NCBI RefSeq assembly: GCF_001551835.1
Contig: NZ_LODL01000035.1
Coordinates: 302,610 to 366,609, forward strand
Direction of reading: 5' to 3'
Origin: Dechloromonas denitrificans
GTDB lineage: Bacteria > Pseudomonadota > Gammaproteobacteria > Burkholderiales > Rhodocyclaceae
DNA: 64,000 nt
Of the stretch, positions 8,283 through 17,760 are shown one piece after another. Every line of letters starts with the position of its first letter. Position 1 is the first letter of the stretch. Made by a program: the position numbers and the translations under genes. Below the pieces are notes generated by a model. It searched no databases. It saw nothing but the letters and a program-made list of their open reading frames with translations, and was not told the origin of the DNA.

Positions 8283-9575
8283 TCAAATACCGGCCACCCG
8301 GCTGGCCGGGAAACGGGCGGCGAAACGGCTGCCCAGGCCCGGCGTGCTCTTGATGTCGAGCTGTGCCTGATGGCGGCTCAGCGAGTGCTTGACGATGGCC
8401 AGGCCGAGGCCGGTACCGCCGGCATCGCGCGAACGACCGCGGTCGACCCGGTAGAAGCGCTCGGTCAGTCGCGGGATATGCTTGGGATCGATGCCGATGC
8501 CGGTATCCTGAACGGCGAATTCGGCCCCCTGCGAGCTGGCCCGCCAGCTGATCCGGATGGTGCCGCCGGGCGGCGTGTAGCGCACCGCGTTCGAGACCAG
8601 ATTAGCGAAGGCACTGACCAGCTCCGGCTCGGAGCCGCGCAGGTCGCCCTGGCCGTCGGTCTCGACGACGACCGTATGGCGGCCGGCAGAGAGCGCTTCG
8701 GCATCGCGGCGCAGCTTGTCGATCATGTTGACCATATCGACCGGCTCGTTGTCCGGCGGTGGCGCCGACTCGATCGAGGATAGCGTCAGCAGATCCTGGA
8801 CGATGGACTGCATGCGCAGCGACTGCTCGCTCATCATCGCCAGGTAACGCGCCTGTTCCTCGCGGTCGACCTCGATTTCCTGCAAGGTTTCGAGGAAGCC
8901 GGCGAGCACGGTGAGCGGCGTGCGCAGTTCGTGCGAGACGTTGGCGACGAAATCGCGGCGCATCCGGTCGAGGCGGTCGGTCTGCGTCACATCCTTGATC
9001 TGCATCAGGCGGCGGTCGCCGGCATAGGGAATGACGTAGATCGACAGCACGCGATCCTCGTTGCGGTCCGAACGCAAGGTCAGCGGCCGGGAGAAATCCT
9101 CGTCAGTCAGATAGGCGACGAATTCGGGTTGGCGGACCAGGTTGACCACCGGCTGGCCGCGGTCGGTCTTGACGACGAGGCCGAGTTGCATCTCGGCCGT
9201 TGTATTGCAGAACAGGATCTGGTTCTGGTTGTCGAGCAACACGACGCCGTCGGTCAGCGCCTGGCCGGCAGCGATCAGCATGGCGATCTCGGCGTCGCGG
9301 CGGGCGATCTGTGCCCGCAGGTCCTTCTCGTGCCGGTAGAGGCGGCCGAAAATGCCGTCCCAGGCGCCCTCGCCCTCCAGGCTGCTATCGACGACCGGGG
9401 CGCGCGACCAGCGGTCGAGGCGAGCAAAGTTGCGGAAGTGGAAGAGCATCTGCAGGCCGAGGCCACCACAGAAGACCACCCAGCCGGCCCAGGGCGCGTA
9501 GAAGTGGCCGACCGGCAGCGCGACGACGATCGAGAGCAGGGCGAGCAGCAGGGCCCGGATGACTTGTGCCGTCAC
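8283..9575 (-). CDS. phoR: Phosphate regulon sensor histidine kinase PhoR
   Basis: 430 residues starting at a GTG six bases after the phoB stop. Two N-terminal helices (about 5-45) are followed by a PAS region (LIAAGQALTDGVVLLDNQNQ) and kinase core: H-box FVANVSHELRTPLTVL, N-box NLVSNAVRYTPPGG, G1 DTGIGID, F-box and G2 GGTGLGLAIVKH. It phosphorylates PhoB when phosphate is scarce, and its activity is gated by PstSCAB and PhoU encoded just upstream in the same direction. Confidence 0.95.
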   Translation of the reverse strand: MTAQVIRALLLALLSIVVALPVGHFYAPWAGWVVFCGGLGLQMLFHFRNFARLDRWSRAPVVDSSLEGEGAWDGIFGRLYRHEKDLRAQIARRDAEIAMLIAAGQALTDGVVLLDNQNQILFCNTTAEMQLGLVVKTDRGQPVVNLVRQPEFVAYLTDEDFSRPLTLRSDRNEDRVLSIYVIPYAGDRRLMQIKDVTQTDRLDRMRRDFVANVSHELRTPLTVLAGFLETLQEIEVDREEQARYLAMMSEQSLRMQSIVQDLLTLSSIESAPPPDNEPVDMVNMIDKLRRDAEALSAGRHTVVVETDGQGDLRGSEPELVSAFANLVSNAVRYTPPGGTIRISWRASSQGAEFAVQDTGIGIDPKHIPRLTERFYRVDRGRSRDAGGTGLGLAIVKHSLSRHQAQLDIKSTPGLGSRFAARFPASRVAGI

Positions 9576-9580
9576 CCGCC

Positions 9581-10267
9581 TCAGGCTCCGCGGAAGCGAT
9601 AGCCGGTACCACGCACGGTTTCGACCCGCTCGTGGTTGCCGGACGACTCCAGTGCCGCGCGCAAGCGGCGGATGTGCACATCGACCGTGCGCTCTTCGAT
9701 GAAGACATGGTCGCCCCAGACTTCGTCGAGCAGTTGGGCGCGGGTATAGACCCGTTCGGCATGAGTCATGAAGAAAAAGAGCAGGCGGAATTCGGTCGGC
9801 CCCAGTTCGATCGGCTGGCCGCTGGCCAGCACCCGATGGGTCGCCGGATTCAGTGCCAGGGAGCCGATTTCGACCGCTTCGCCGGCCAGATGCGGCGCCC
9901 GGCGGCGCAGCACGGCACGGACGCGGGCGACCAGTTCCTTCGGTGAGAAGGGCTTGGTGACGTAGTCGTCGGCTCCGGCCTCCAGCCCCTGCACCTTGTC
10001 TTCTTCATGAACCCGGGCGGTCAGCATGATGATCGGCAGTTCGCGGGTCCGTTCGTCGGCCCGAATCTTCTTGGCCAGCGTGACGCCGGACTGGCCGGGC
10101 AGCATCCAGTCGAGCACGACCAGGTCGGGCAGCGCGGCACGGATGGCCGATTCGGCCTCCTCGGCACTGCCGGCCCGGACGACCAGGAAGCCGGCGTGCT
10201 TCAAGTTGATGACGACAAGCTCCTGGATCGCCGGTTCGTCTTCAACGACCAGAATGGTCGGAGTCAC
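9581..10267 (-). CDS. phoB: Phosphate regulon response regulator PhoB
   Basis: 228 residues. Receiver domain with EDE acid pair, phospho-acceptor Asp in VVLDWMLPGQSG and KPFSPKEL; the C-terminal winged helix (PTEFRLLFFFMTHAERVYTRAQLLDEVWG) is of the OmpR/PhoB type. The GTG start overlaps the phoU stop by four bases (GTGA). It should bind the Pho box seen before pstS. Confidence 0.95.
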   Translation of the reverse strand: MTPTILVVEDEPAIQELVVINLKHAGFLVVRAGSAEEAESAIRAALPDLVVLDWMLPGQSGVTLAKKIRADERTRELPIIMLTARVHEEDKVQGLEAGADDYVTKPFSPKELVARVRAVLRRRAPHLAGEAVEIGSLALNPATHRVLASGQPIELGPTEFRLLFFFMTHAERVYTRAQLLDEVWGDHVFIEERTVDVHIRRLRAALESSGNHERVETVRGTGYRFRGA

Positions 10268-10953
10268 TTGATGAGCTCCTTGGTGTGGCGGATATCGCGC
10301 CCCTCGACGACGTACACCACCTGTTCGGAAACGTTCTTGGCATGGTCGCCGATCCGTTCGATGGCGCGGGCAATCGAAATGATGTCGATGGCGGTGGTAA
10401 TGGTGCGCGGATCTTCCATCATGTGGGTGATCAGCTGGCGGATGATCGACTTGAACTCGGTATCGACCTCGGAGTCGGCCCGGATGACCTCGGTGGCCTG
10501 CACCGTATCGAGCCGGGCGAAGGCGTCGAGCGCCTCGCGCACCATGGTCAGCGCCGCTTCGGCCAGGTGGCGGATACCGACCCCGTACTGCGACGGCATG
10601 TGGCCGTTTTCGTAGATGCGGCGGACGCCCTTGGCGATTTTCTTGGCCTCGTCGCCGGCCCGTTCGAGATCGGTGACGATCTTGCTGATGCCGAGCACCA
10701 GGCGCAAGTCGGAAGCGGTCGGCTGGCGCTTGGCGATGATGTGGGCGCAGTCGTCGTCGATCGCCTTTTCCAGCTCATTGACCTTGCGGTCGGTCTCGAC
10801 GATGGTCTTGACGCTGGCGATCTCGCCGGTTGAATAGGCGTCGATGGCGGCCGAGACCTGGGTCTCGACCAGGCCGCCCATCTGCAGCACGTGGGTGCGC
10901 AGACGGCTGAGTTCTTCGTCGAACTGGCTGGAGAGATGCTGGCTTTCGTTCAT
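10264..10953 (-). CDS. phoU: Phosphate signalling protein PhoU
   Basis: 229 residues made of two three-helix repeats. Both contain the family E/DxxxD metal-binding pattern (DTEFKSI.., IGDHAKNVSEQVVY; DLERAGDEAKKIAKGV). PhoU links the Pst transporter to PhoR and dampens the response when phosphate is plentiful. Gene spacing (13 bases to pstB, overlap with phoB) shows it lies in the same operon. Confidence 0.95.
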   Translation of the reverse strand: MNESQHLSSQFDEELSRLRTHVLQMGGLVETQVSAAIDAYSTGEIASVKTIVETDRKVNELEKAIDDDCAHIIAKRQPTASDLRLVLGISKIVTDLERAGDEAKKIAKGVRRIYENGHMPSQYGVGIRHLAEAALTMVREALDAFARLDTVQATEVIRADSEVDTEFKSIIRQLITHMMEDPRTITTAIDIISIARAIERIGDHAKNVSEQVVYVVEGRDIRHTKELIK

Positions 10954-10966
10954 GTCGGTCCCCTTC

Positions 10967-11746
10967 TTAGCCCATGCGGCCGGTAATGTAGTCTTCGGTG
11001 CGCTTGTCTTGCGGCTTGATGAAGATCTCGTCGGTCTTGCCGAATTCGATCATCTCGCCGAGGAACATGTAGGCGGTGTAGTCGGAAACGCGCGCCGCCT
11101 GCTGCATGTTGTGGGTAACGATCAGGATGGTGACGCGCTTCTTCAGCTCATGGACCAGTTCCTCGATGGCACCGGTAGCGATCGGGTCGAGGGCCGAGGT
11201 CGGCTCGTCGAACAACAGCAGTTCGGGATCGGTGGCCAGGGCGCGGGCAATGCACAGACGCTGCTGCTGGCCGCCGGACAGGTTGGAAGCGAGATCCTGC
11301 AGGCGATCCTTGACCTCATCCCAGATCGCGGCGCCGCGCAGGGCCTGTTCGACCTTGTCGTCGAGCACCCGGCGGTTGTTCTCGCCACGGACGCGCAGAC
11401 CGTAGGCGACGTTTTCGTAGATCGACTTGGGGAAAGGATTCGGCTTCTGGAAAACCATGCCGACGCGCATGCGGACTTCGATCGGGTCGACTTCCGGCGA
11501 CAGCAGGTTGGTGTTGTCCGGGAAGAAACGGATCTCGCCCTCGTAACGGTTGCCCGGGTAGAGGTCGTGCATGCGGTTGAAGCTGCGCAGGTAGGTCGAT
11601 TTGCCGCAACCGGACGGGCCGATCAGCGCGGTGACCTTCTTGTCGTAGATCGGCATGTTGATGTTCTTCAGGGCCTTGGCTTCACCGTAGTAGAAGTTCA
11701 GGTTACGGGCTTCAGCCTTGAGCTGGGGGTGATCGTGGATCTGCAT
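10967..11746 (-). CDS. pstB: Phosphate ABC transporter ATP-binding protein PstB
   Basis: Walker [10 protein letters not shown] at about residue 43, Q-loop [13 protein letters not shown], signature NLSGGQQQR, Walker [13 protein letters not shown] and the switch His in LIVTHNM are all present. I chose the ATG at 11746 (259 residues) because GGAG sits eight bases upstream and the length then equals typical PstB; longer in-frame starts at 11758 and 11809 overlap pstA. Confidence 0.95.
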   Translation of the reverse strand: MQIHDHPQLKAEARNLNFYYGEAKALKNINMPIYDKKVTALIGPSGCGKSTYLRSFNRMHDLYPGNRYEGEIRFFPDNTNLLSPEVDPIEVRMRVGMVFQKPNPFPKSIYENVAYGLRVRGENNRRVLDDKVEQALRGAAIWDEVKDRLQDLASNLSGGQQQRLCIARALATDPELLLFDEPTSALDPIATGAIEELVHELKKRVTILIVTHNMQQAARVSDYTAYMFLGEMIEFGKTDEIFIKPQDKRTEDYITGRMG

Positions 11747-11802
11747 TTGAGACTCCATTTCGTATTCGGTTTTGGGTGTTTTTCCGGGGTTCACCGCCGG
11801 AA

Positions 11803-12735
11803 TCACCATTTAATGTTCTTGCGCATCTTGTAGCGCAGCCAGATGGCGACGGCGTTCATCGACAGCACCATGGCCATCAGCACGAAACCGGCGGCGGCGG
11901 CATTGACTTCGAAGGCCGGGTCGGGACGCGAGGTCCAGTTGAAAATCTGGATCGGCATCACGGTGAAGGGCGCAAACACCCAGTCGAACAGGCCGGCCGT
12001 CGAACCGTCGCCCAGCGTTGTGAAAGGCGCCGGTGGCAGGAAGGCGATGAAAGTCAGCGCGCCGATCGTGATGATCGGTGCCGTTTCGCCGATGGCGCGG
12101 GCAAGGCCGATGATGACGCCGGTCAGGATGCCGGGCATGGCGTAGGGAACGATGTGGTAGCGGCAGGTCTGCCAGCGGGTCGCACCGACCGCCATCGAAC
12201 CTTCGCGGATCATCGCCGGAATGGCGCGGATCGCTTCGCGGGTGGACACGATGATGATCGGCAGGATGAGCAGGGCCAGCGTCAGGCCGGCCGACATGAT
12301 GCTCTGGCCGAAACCGAACTGGTACACGAAGATGCCGAGCGCCAGCAGGCCGTACACAATCGACGGTACCGCCGCCAGGTTGCTGATGTTGATCTCGATG
12401 ACGTTGGTCAGCCAGTTGCGCTTGGCGTACTCCTCAAGATAGAGGCCGGCGGCGACGCCGAGCGGCACGGCAGCCAGCGCGGTGACCAGCATGACCAGCA
12501 GCGAGCCGACCCAGGCCGACAGGATGCCGGCCTGCGTCGCCCGCCGCGAGGCGAAGTTGAGGAAGAAATCGAGCGTGAAACGCTCCGAACCCTTCATCAC
12601 CATGTCGGCGACCAGGGCGACGATGACGATCAGCGCCAGCGCCAGGCAGAAGATGCCCATCGCCTTGAAGATGTTGTCGCGTAGCTTGCCGCGCGCGATG
12701 ACGGCACGGATTTGTTCGGTAGTCAGGGCTTGCAT
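11803..12735 (-). CDS. pstA: Phosphate ABC transporter permease PstA
   Basis: 310 residues with six transmembrane segments and the permease EAA motif region ([24 protein letters not shown]). The start ATG at 12735 overlaps the pstC stop by one base (TGATG) and has GGGAGA upstream. An upstream in-frame ATG at 12768 lies inside pstC and is not needed. Confidence 0.95.
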   Translation of the reverse strand: MQALTTEQIRAVIARGKLRDNIFKAMGIFCLALALIVIVALVADMVMKGSERFTLDFFLNFASRRATQAGILSAWVGSLLVMLVTALAAVPLGVAAGLYLEEYAKRNWLTNVIEINISNLAAVPSIVYGLLALGIFVYQFGFGQSIMSAGLTLALLILPIIIVSTREAIRAIPAMIREGSMAVGATRWQTCRYHIVPYAMPGILTGVIIGLARAIGETAPIITIGALTFIAFLPPAPFTTLGDGSTAGLFDWVFAPFTVMPIQIFNWTSRPDPAFEVNAAAAGFVLMAMVLSMNAVAIWLRYKMRKNIKW

Positions 12736-13670
12736 CAGTAGGTCTCCCGATATTTCGCACGCAGCCACTGGCCGAGAATGTTGAAAATCAGCGTGATCAA
12801 CAGCAGCGTCAGGCCGGCTGCAAAAATGGTCTGGTAGCCGATCGAACCGTGCGGCAGATCACCCAGGGCAACCTGCACGATATAGGAAGTGATCGTCGCA
12901 GCCGGCTCCATCGGGTTCCAGGTCAGGTTCGGCTGCATGCCGGCGGCGACGGCGAGAATCATCGTTTCGCCGACGGCGCGCGAGATGGCCAGGATGTAGG
13001 AAGCGGCAAGGCCGGAAACGGCGGCCGGCACGACGACATGGATGGCGGTGTAAAGCTTGGTCGAGCCCATCGCATAGGCGCCTTCGCGCATGCTCATCGG
13101 CACGGCGCGCATGGCATCCTCGGACAGCGAGGCGATGTAGGGGACGATCATGATGCCCATCACCAGACCGGCCGAGAGCAGCGAGAAGCCGGGCAGCGAG
13201 GGGAAGATGTACTGGAGGATCGGGGTCACGACGAGCAGCGCGAAGTAACCGAAAACGATGGTCGGAATGCCGCCGAGCAATTCGAGAATCGGCTTGGCGA
13301 TTTCACGGACCTTGGCGTTGGCGAATTCGGACAGGTAGATGGCGATGATCGTGCCCATCGGAATGGCGACGAGCAGCGCGACCAGCGAGGAAACGAGGGT
13401 GCCGGAAATGAGCACCATGATGCCGAAGTGGGCATCATCGAACAGCGGCGTCCATTGCGTGTCGGTCAGGAAATCGACGATGCTGACATTGGAAAAGAAC
13501 TGGATGGACTCGGAAACCAGAACATAGACGATACCGAGCGTCGTCATCACCGAAACCGCCGCCGCACCGAGCAGCAGCGCCTCGATCAGGCGCTCCTTCC
13601 AGTTGCGCATGGCATTGTAGGCCAGACGATCGCTGACCTTGGGCAGGTCGGACGCGTTGTTTGCAGACAT
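12735..13670 (-). CDS. pstC: Phosphate ABC transporter permease PstC
   Basis: 311 residues, six transmembrane segments, EAA loop SEDAMRAVPMSMREGAYAMGSTK. The ATG at 13670 gives a normal cytoplasmic N-terminus. The frame stays open further upstream through the pstS-pstC hairpin, but that extension would place low-quality sequence before the first helix. It pairs with PstA to form the phosphate channel. Confidence 0.95.
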   Translation of the reverse strand: MSANNASDLPKVSDRLAYNAMRNWKERLIEALLLGAAAVSVMTTLGIVYVLVSESIQFFSNVSIVDFLTDTQWTPLFDDAHFGIMVLISGTLVSSLVALLVAIPMGTIIAIYLSEFANAKVREIAKPILELLGGIPTIVFGYFALLVVTPILQYIFPSLPGFSLLSAGLVMGIMIVPYIASLSEDAMRAVPMSMREGAYAMGSTKLYTAIHVVVPAAVSGLAASYILAISRAVGETMILAVAAGMQPNLTWNPMEPAATITSYIVQVALGDLPHGSIGYQTIFAAGLTLLLITLIFNILGQWLRAKYRETY

Positions 13671-13705
13671 AGTGTGCGAATTCACATCAAGAATTCCATA
13701 AACGG

Positions 13706-13737
13706 AAAAGCCGACCCCGCTCCGGGGCCGGGCTTTT
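13706..13737 (-). terminator. Stem-loop between pstS and pstC (attenuator-like)
   Basis: AAAAGCC-GACCCCG pairs with GGGGCCGGGCTTTT around CTCC. It sits between the pstS stop and the pstC start. A leaky terminator or 3' stabiliser here would give the usual excess of the binding protein PstS over the membrane subunits. Confidence 0.65.
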
Positions 13738-13769
13738 GACAACTGGCGAGTGGCTCGCCGGAACGAACA

Positions 13770-14771
13770 TTACATCTTGGCTTCGCGCTTCATCAACTCT
13801 TCGATGGTGATGCCAACTTCATTCTGCCCACCGAACACGGTACCGATCTTGTTCTTCTTCACATGCTCAAGATTGCCGGTGTAGGCGTTGTCCGGCAGCG
13901 GCACGTACTTCACTTCCTTGGTCAGCTTGGCGGCGTTCTTCATGTAGAACTCGACGAACTCCTTGACCTCCGGCTTCTGCAGCGACTTGGCCTTGACATA
14001 GACGAAGATCGGGCGCGACAGCGGCTGGTAAGTGCCCTTGATCACGGCCTGTTCGGACGGCGCGACGGCGGCGCCACCCTTCGGCGGCACGATCGGCAGC
14101 GCCTTCAGCTTGTTCATGTTCTCGGCGTAGTAGGCGTAGCCGAAGTAGCCGATCGCATTGACGTCGCGCGAGACGCCCTGGACCAGCACGTTGTCGTCTT
14201 CGGAAGCGGTGTAGTCGCCGCGCGAGGACTTGGCCTTGCCGACAATGGCTTCGGTGAAATACTCGAAGGTGCCGGAATCGGCGCCGGCGCCGAACAGCTT
14301 GACCGGCGCGTCAGGCCAGGCCGGATTGACCTGGTTCCACTTCATGACCTTGCCCTGGGCGGCCGGTTCCCACAGCGCCTTCAGTTCGGCGACAGTGGCT
14401 TCCTTGAGGAAGGTGTTCTTCGGGTTGATGACGACGGTCAGCGCGTCGAAGGCAACCGGCATTTCGATGTACTCGACACCGGCGGCCTTGCAGTCTTCCA
14501 TTTCCTTCTTGGTGATCGGACGGGAAGCGTTGGACAGATCGGTTTCGTCACGGCAGAACTTCTTGAAGCCGCCGCCCGTGCCGGAAATACCGACGGTCAC
14601 CTTGATGGCGTTCTTCTTGGCTTTCTGGAATTCTTCGGCAACGGCTTCGGTGATCGGATAAACGGTCGAAGAACCGTCGATCTTGACGATCTGGGCCTGA
14701 GCGGCCTGGGCACCGAACAGCGCGACACCGGCCACGGCCAGTGCGGATACGAGCTTGGAATGCTTGAACAT
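13770..14771 (-). CDS. pstS: Periplasmic phosphate-binding protein PstS
   Basis: 333 residues. The ATG at 14771 is preceded by AGGAG and begins a Sec signal peptide ending AQAAQAQ. Phosphate-binding segments GSSTVYPIT, GISGTGGGFKKFC, SRPITKKE and SGTFEYFTE follow in family order. First gene of the pst-pho block, with a Pho box about 60 bases before the start. Confidence 0.95.
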   Translation of the reverse strand: MFKHSKLVSALAVAGVALFGAQAAQAQIVKIDGSSTVYPITEAVAEEFQKAKKNAIKVTVGISGTGGGFKKFCRDETDLSNASRPITKKEMEDCKAAGVEYIEMPVAFDALTVVINPKNTFLKEATVAELKALWEPAAQGKVMKWNQVNPAWPDAPVKLFGAGADSGTFEYFTEAIVGKAKSSRGDYTASEDDNVLVQGVSRDVNAIGYFGYAYYAENMNKLKALPIVPPKGGAAVAPSEQAVIKGTYQPLSRPIFVYVKAKSLQKPEVKEFVEFYMKNAAKLTKEVKYVPLPDNAYTGNLEHVKKNKIGTVFGGQNEVGITIEELMKREAKM

Positions 14772-15193
14772 CGGGGGAGACTCCTGCACAAGGTTGGAAT
14801 TAACAACGCTGTGCAGGTTAGCGCCGCTTTGTTACAGCCAAATGACAGGCTGTAACAAATGGACTGGCTTCTTATTTGGTAGAACGCGAGACCTGCTCGG
14901 TACTCAATGTCAGGCCGAGCTGCTGCTCACGGCCTGTGGCAATTAGCCGCCGTCGGGCAAGGCAATAACCTTGACGTGAAATTGCGCCAAGAGCAACATT
15001 TGCAAAGCGAATAAATCCATTGAATTTGCTATTTCTGGCGGCGCTACTTGTCATCAAGGGTGGTCCGGTCTATGCGGCGATTATCTGGGGCAGAAGTTCA
15101 TGCACGTGCCGTTTCCCGCGTTAGCGTGAACACGGGTGCCGCTGGCGTTCATCCTGGATTCCCCGCCAGGGCATCGCCCGGATCGGTCAGCCC
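14772..15193. other. Divergent intergenic region between pstS and the lipoprotein cassette
   Basis: 422 bases without a gene. The pstS side holds the Pho box and a perfect 11-base inverted repeat. The section 14940-15060 is AT-richer than its surroundings and shows no clear element. No strong Shine-Dalgarno precedes the cassette start at 15194. Confidence 0.5.
14829..14858 (-). promoter_or_regulatory. Pho box of pstS embedded in a palindrome
   Basis: On the minus strand 14831-14848 reads CTGTCATTTGGCTGTAAC, two CTGTMAY repeats with the four-base gap expected for PhoB. The whole stretch 14829-14858 is also an 11-base perfect inverted repeat (TTGTTACAGCC/GGCTGTAACAA) around eight bases. It ends about 58 bases before the pstS start. 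Confidence 0.8.
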
Positions 15194-16483
15194 ATGAGTT
15201 TCATTCGCCGATCGCTGCTCGTGCTGGCGAGTACCGCCATGCTGCTAGCGGTCAGCGGTTGCGCCCTGGTATCTCCTCCCCCCGAAACGGCGGCGTTGGA
15301 CTTCAAGAGCCGGGCCATCTCGCGCACCGACCACGCTGTACGTGTGTCGACCAGCGTGCTTTCGGCCGATGAGAGTCGTGCCGTTTATGGCGCCCCCCTG
15401 GCCACGCTCGGTATCCAGCCGGTTTGGATTGAGGTGGAGAACCGTGACAACGCCGGGTACTGGCTGATGTCGTCCGGCCTGGATCCGAATTTTTTCCCGG
15501 CGTCCGAGGCGGCGGACGTCTTCGCTTCCGGACAGCCTGAGATCGAGCAGCGCTTCCGGGAACTGGCCTTCCGCAATCCGGTTCCAGCCGGTGAGACGGT
15601 CTCGGGATTCGTCCTGACGAACCTCGACGAGGGGGTAAAAATGGTCCAGGTGGATCTCGTCGCAAGCGGTCGCCTAAGAGCCTTTTCCTTCCTCAGCATC
15701 GTCCCTGGATTCCGCGCCGACTACCGATCGCGGAAAGTGTTACCGGGGGAGCTTCACGCTCCTGACGAAATAATCGACTACACCGATGACAATGCTTTCC
15801 GCGCTGCCCTGGCCGCACTCCCCTGCTGCGTCACCAACAACAATGGGACACGCAACGGGGACCCCCTCAACCTGGTCATCATCGGCGGCCTCGAAGACGC
15901 CTTCCCCGCCCTGGTGCGCCGGGGCTGGCGTTTAACCGAAGAGACCTGGCTCGGCTCGGTAACCCGGATGATCACCTCCGCGCTGTCCGGAGAACGCTAT
16001 CGCTATGCACCGGTCAGCCCCTTGTACCTGTATGGGCGAGCGCAGGACATCGCCTTGCAGAAGGCTCGCGACAATGTCCATCAGCGCAACCATCTGCGCC
16101 TCTGGCTCAGCCCCCTGCGCTTCCATGGCAAGCCGGTCTGGGTGGGCCAGATCAGCCGTGACATCGGTACCCGGCTCACCATCCACTCGCCCTATCTGAC
16201 GACTCACAAGATCGATCCGGATGTCGATGAGGCACGGGCGGCACTGACGGAAGATCTGTTCTACTCGCAGAACCTCAACAAAATCGGCTTTGTCAGCGGG
16301 GTCGGTGTTGCCTCCAAGGCTTCGCCGCGCGGCAATCTGACGACCGATCCCTACTATACGGATGGGTTTCGCGCCGTGCTGGTCTTCGATGCCCATCCCA
16401 CCTCGCTGGCCGAGATCGACTTCCTGCCCTGGGAGGGGCGCGAAGGGGGCTTCGTCCGCTCGATCATTCGGGAGCCGCGATGA
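15194..16483 (+). CDS. Lipoprotein with LssY_C-like domain, first of tandem pair
   Basis: 429 residues. Lipoprotein signal with lipobox VSGC (Cys about residue 23). The N-terminal half contains a block (VLSADESRAVYG, GIQPVWIEVEN, SGLDPNFF) that is repeated almost word for word in the next gene. The C-terminal half (HLRLWLSPLRFHGKPVWVGQ, IDPDVDEARAALTEDLFYSQ, NKIGFVSGVG, DPYYTDGFRAVL) matches the LssY C-terminal-like domain known from Legionella LssY-related proteins. Biochemical function is unknown. It overlaps the next gene by four bases (ATGA). Confidence 0.7.
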   Translation: MSFIRRSLLVLASTAMLLAVSGCALVSPPPETAALDFKSRAISRTDHAVRVSTSVLSADESRAVYGAPLATLGIQPVWIEVENRDNAGYWLMSSGLDPNFFPASEAADVFASGQPEIEQRFRELAFRNPVPAGETVSGFVLTNLDEGVKMVQVDLVASGRLRAFSFLSIVPGFRADYRSRKVLPGELHAPDEIIDYTDDNAFRAALAALPCCVTNNNGTRNGDPLNLVIIGGLEDAFPALVRRGWRLTEETWLGSVTRMITSALSGERYRYAPVSPLYLYGRAQDIALQKARDNVHQRNHLRLWLSPLRFHGKPVWVGQISRDIGTRLTIHSPYLTTHKIDPDVDEARAALTEDLFYSQNLNKIGFVSGVGVASKASPRGNLTTDPYYTDGFRAVLVFDAHPTSLAEIDFLPWEGREGGFVRSIIREPR

Positions 16484-17760
16484 GCCTGGCCACCTGGTTG
16501 CTCGCCCACCTGCCGCAAAGCCGGTTGCCGGTCTGGCGCGCTTTCGCCATGCTGGGCACCGCGGCCCTCCAGTTCGCACTGGCTGGCTGCGCCAGCTGGC
16601 AAATACCGACCGAGGTGGACGATGTGGCATTACGGGCTCGGGCGGTGAGCGCCACCGAGCAAGAAGTGCAGCTGAGCGCCACCGTGCTCAGCGCCGAGGA
16701 CAGCCGGCGGATGTTTGGCGTGGACGTCAATGGCACGGGCATCCAACCGGTCTGGCTACAAGTGGAAAACAAGAGCCCGCAAATGCTGTGGTTGCTGCGC
16801 GCCGGTACCGACCCGGATTATTTTTCGTCGCTGGAGGTTGCCTGGTCGCTCCACGCGCCCTTGGCGAATGCCGACAATGCGGCGCTCGACGAGCATCTCG
16901 ATCGGCTCGGGTTCCAGAACCCGATCCCGCCGGGGGCAACCCGCGCCGGGATCATATTCACCAATCCCCATCGCCGGACGAGGCTGCTCAACGTCGATCT
17001 CGTCGGTCAGCGCCGGATGATTCCGTTCACCTTGTTCCTGCCTGTCCCGGACGAAGCGCCTGACGTCGGCTTGATTCCGATCCGGCAACGCTACGCGGCA
17101 ACAGAAGCTCCCGAATACGCCGATCCCGACGCCCTCCGTGCCGCGCTGGAGCGCTTGCCCGGCTATGCAACGGGCGCGGATGAAACGGCATCGGCTGATC
17201 CGGCCAATGTCGTCATGATCGGCGAGTTGGCTGACATCGGCGCCGCGCTGGTGCGGCGCGGCTTTCGCCGCGACACGATGGAGCTTGACAATGCCCAGCG
17301 GCTCTTTGGCCGCCCCCCCGATATCGTTGTCCGGAAGGCAGGCCAAGGCGGCGTGCCGGCAAACTGGTTACGCCTTTGGCTGGTCCCGCTGCGCTATCAG
17401 GGTCAGGCGATCTTTCTTGTTCAGGCGGGCAGGCCGGTGGGCGGACGCTTTGCAGTGGCCGAGGGCAAAGACTTGATCCTCCATCCGGATGTGGACGAGG
17501 CGAGAAACCTGCTGATTCAGGATCTGCTGTATTCCGGGGGCCTGGCCAAACTGGGTTTCGTCGGTGGGGTCGGGGCGGCAACGGTGGCGCGACCGCGGGA
17601 CAGTCTGGCCGGCACAAAGTACTACACCGACGGACTGCGGGCAGTGATGTTTTTTGCCACGCGTCCACTGGCGCTGTCCGACGTGCAAATACTTGACTGG
17701 ATCCCTCTACCAAACCGGGAGGGTGATTTAGATGCGGAGAAGAGGAATGCACAACAATGA
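16480..17760 (+). CDS. Lipoprotein with LssY_C-like domain, second of tandem pair
   Basis: 426 residues, clearly paralogous to the preceding protein: VLSAEDSRRMFG, GIQPVWLQVEN, AGTDPDYFSSLE, then LRLWLVPLRYQGQAIFLVQ, LHPDVDEARNLLIQDLLYS, AKLGFVGGVG and KYYTDGLRAV. It has a long n-region before a lipobox LAGC (Cys about residue 38), so it should be an outer- or inner-membrane lipoprotein. Translational coupling with both neighbours and the duplicated architecture suggest that the two act as a heteromer. Known only as an uncharacterised family. Confidence 0.7.
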   Translation: MSLATWLLAHLPQSRLPVWRAFAMLGTAALQFALAGCASWQIPTEVDDVALRARAVSATEQEVQLSATVLSAEDSRRMFGVDVNGTGIQPVWLQVENKSPQMLWLLRAGTDPDYFSSLEVAWSLHAPLANADNAALDEHLDRLGFQNPIPPGATRAGIIFTNPHRRTRLLNVDLVGQRRMIPFTLFLPVPDEAPDVGLIPIRQRYAATEAPEYADPDALRAALERLPGYATGADETASADPANVVMIGELADIGAALVRRGFRRDTMELDNAQRLFGRPPDIVVRKAGQGGVPANWLRLWLVPLRYQGQAIFLVQAGRPVGGRFAVAEGKDLILHPDVDEARNLLIQDLLYSGGLAKLGFVGGVGAATVARPRDSLAGTKYYTDGLRAVMFFATRPLALSDVQILDWIPLPNREGDLDAEKRNAQQ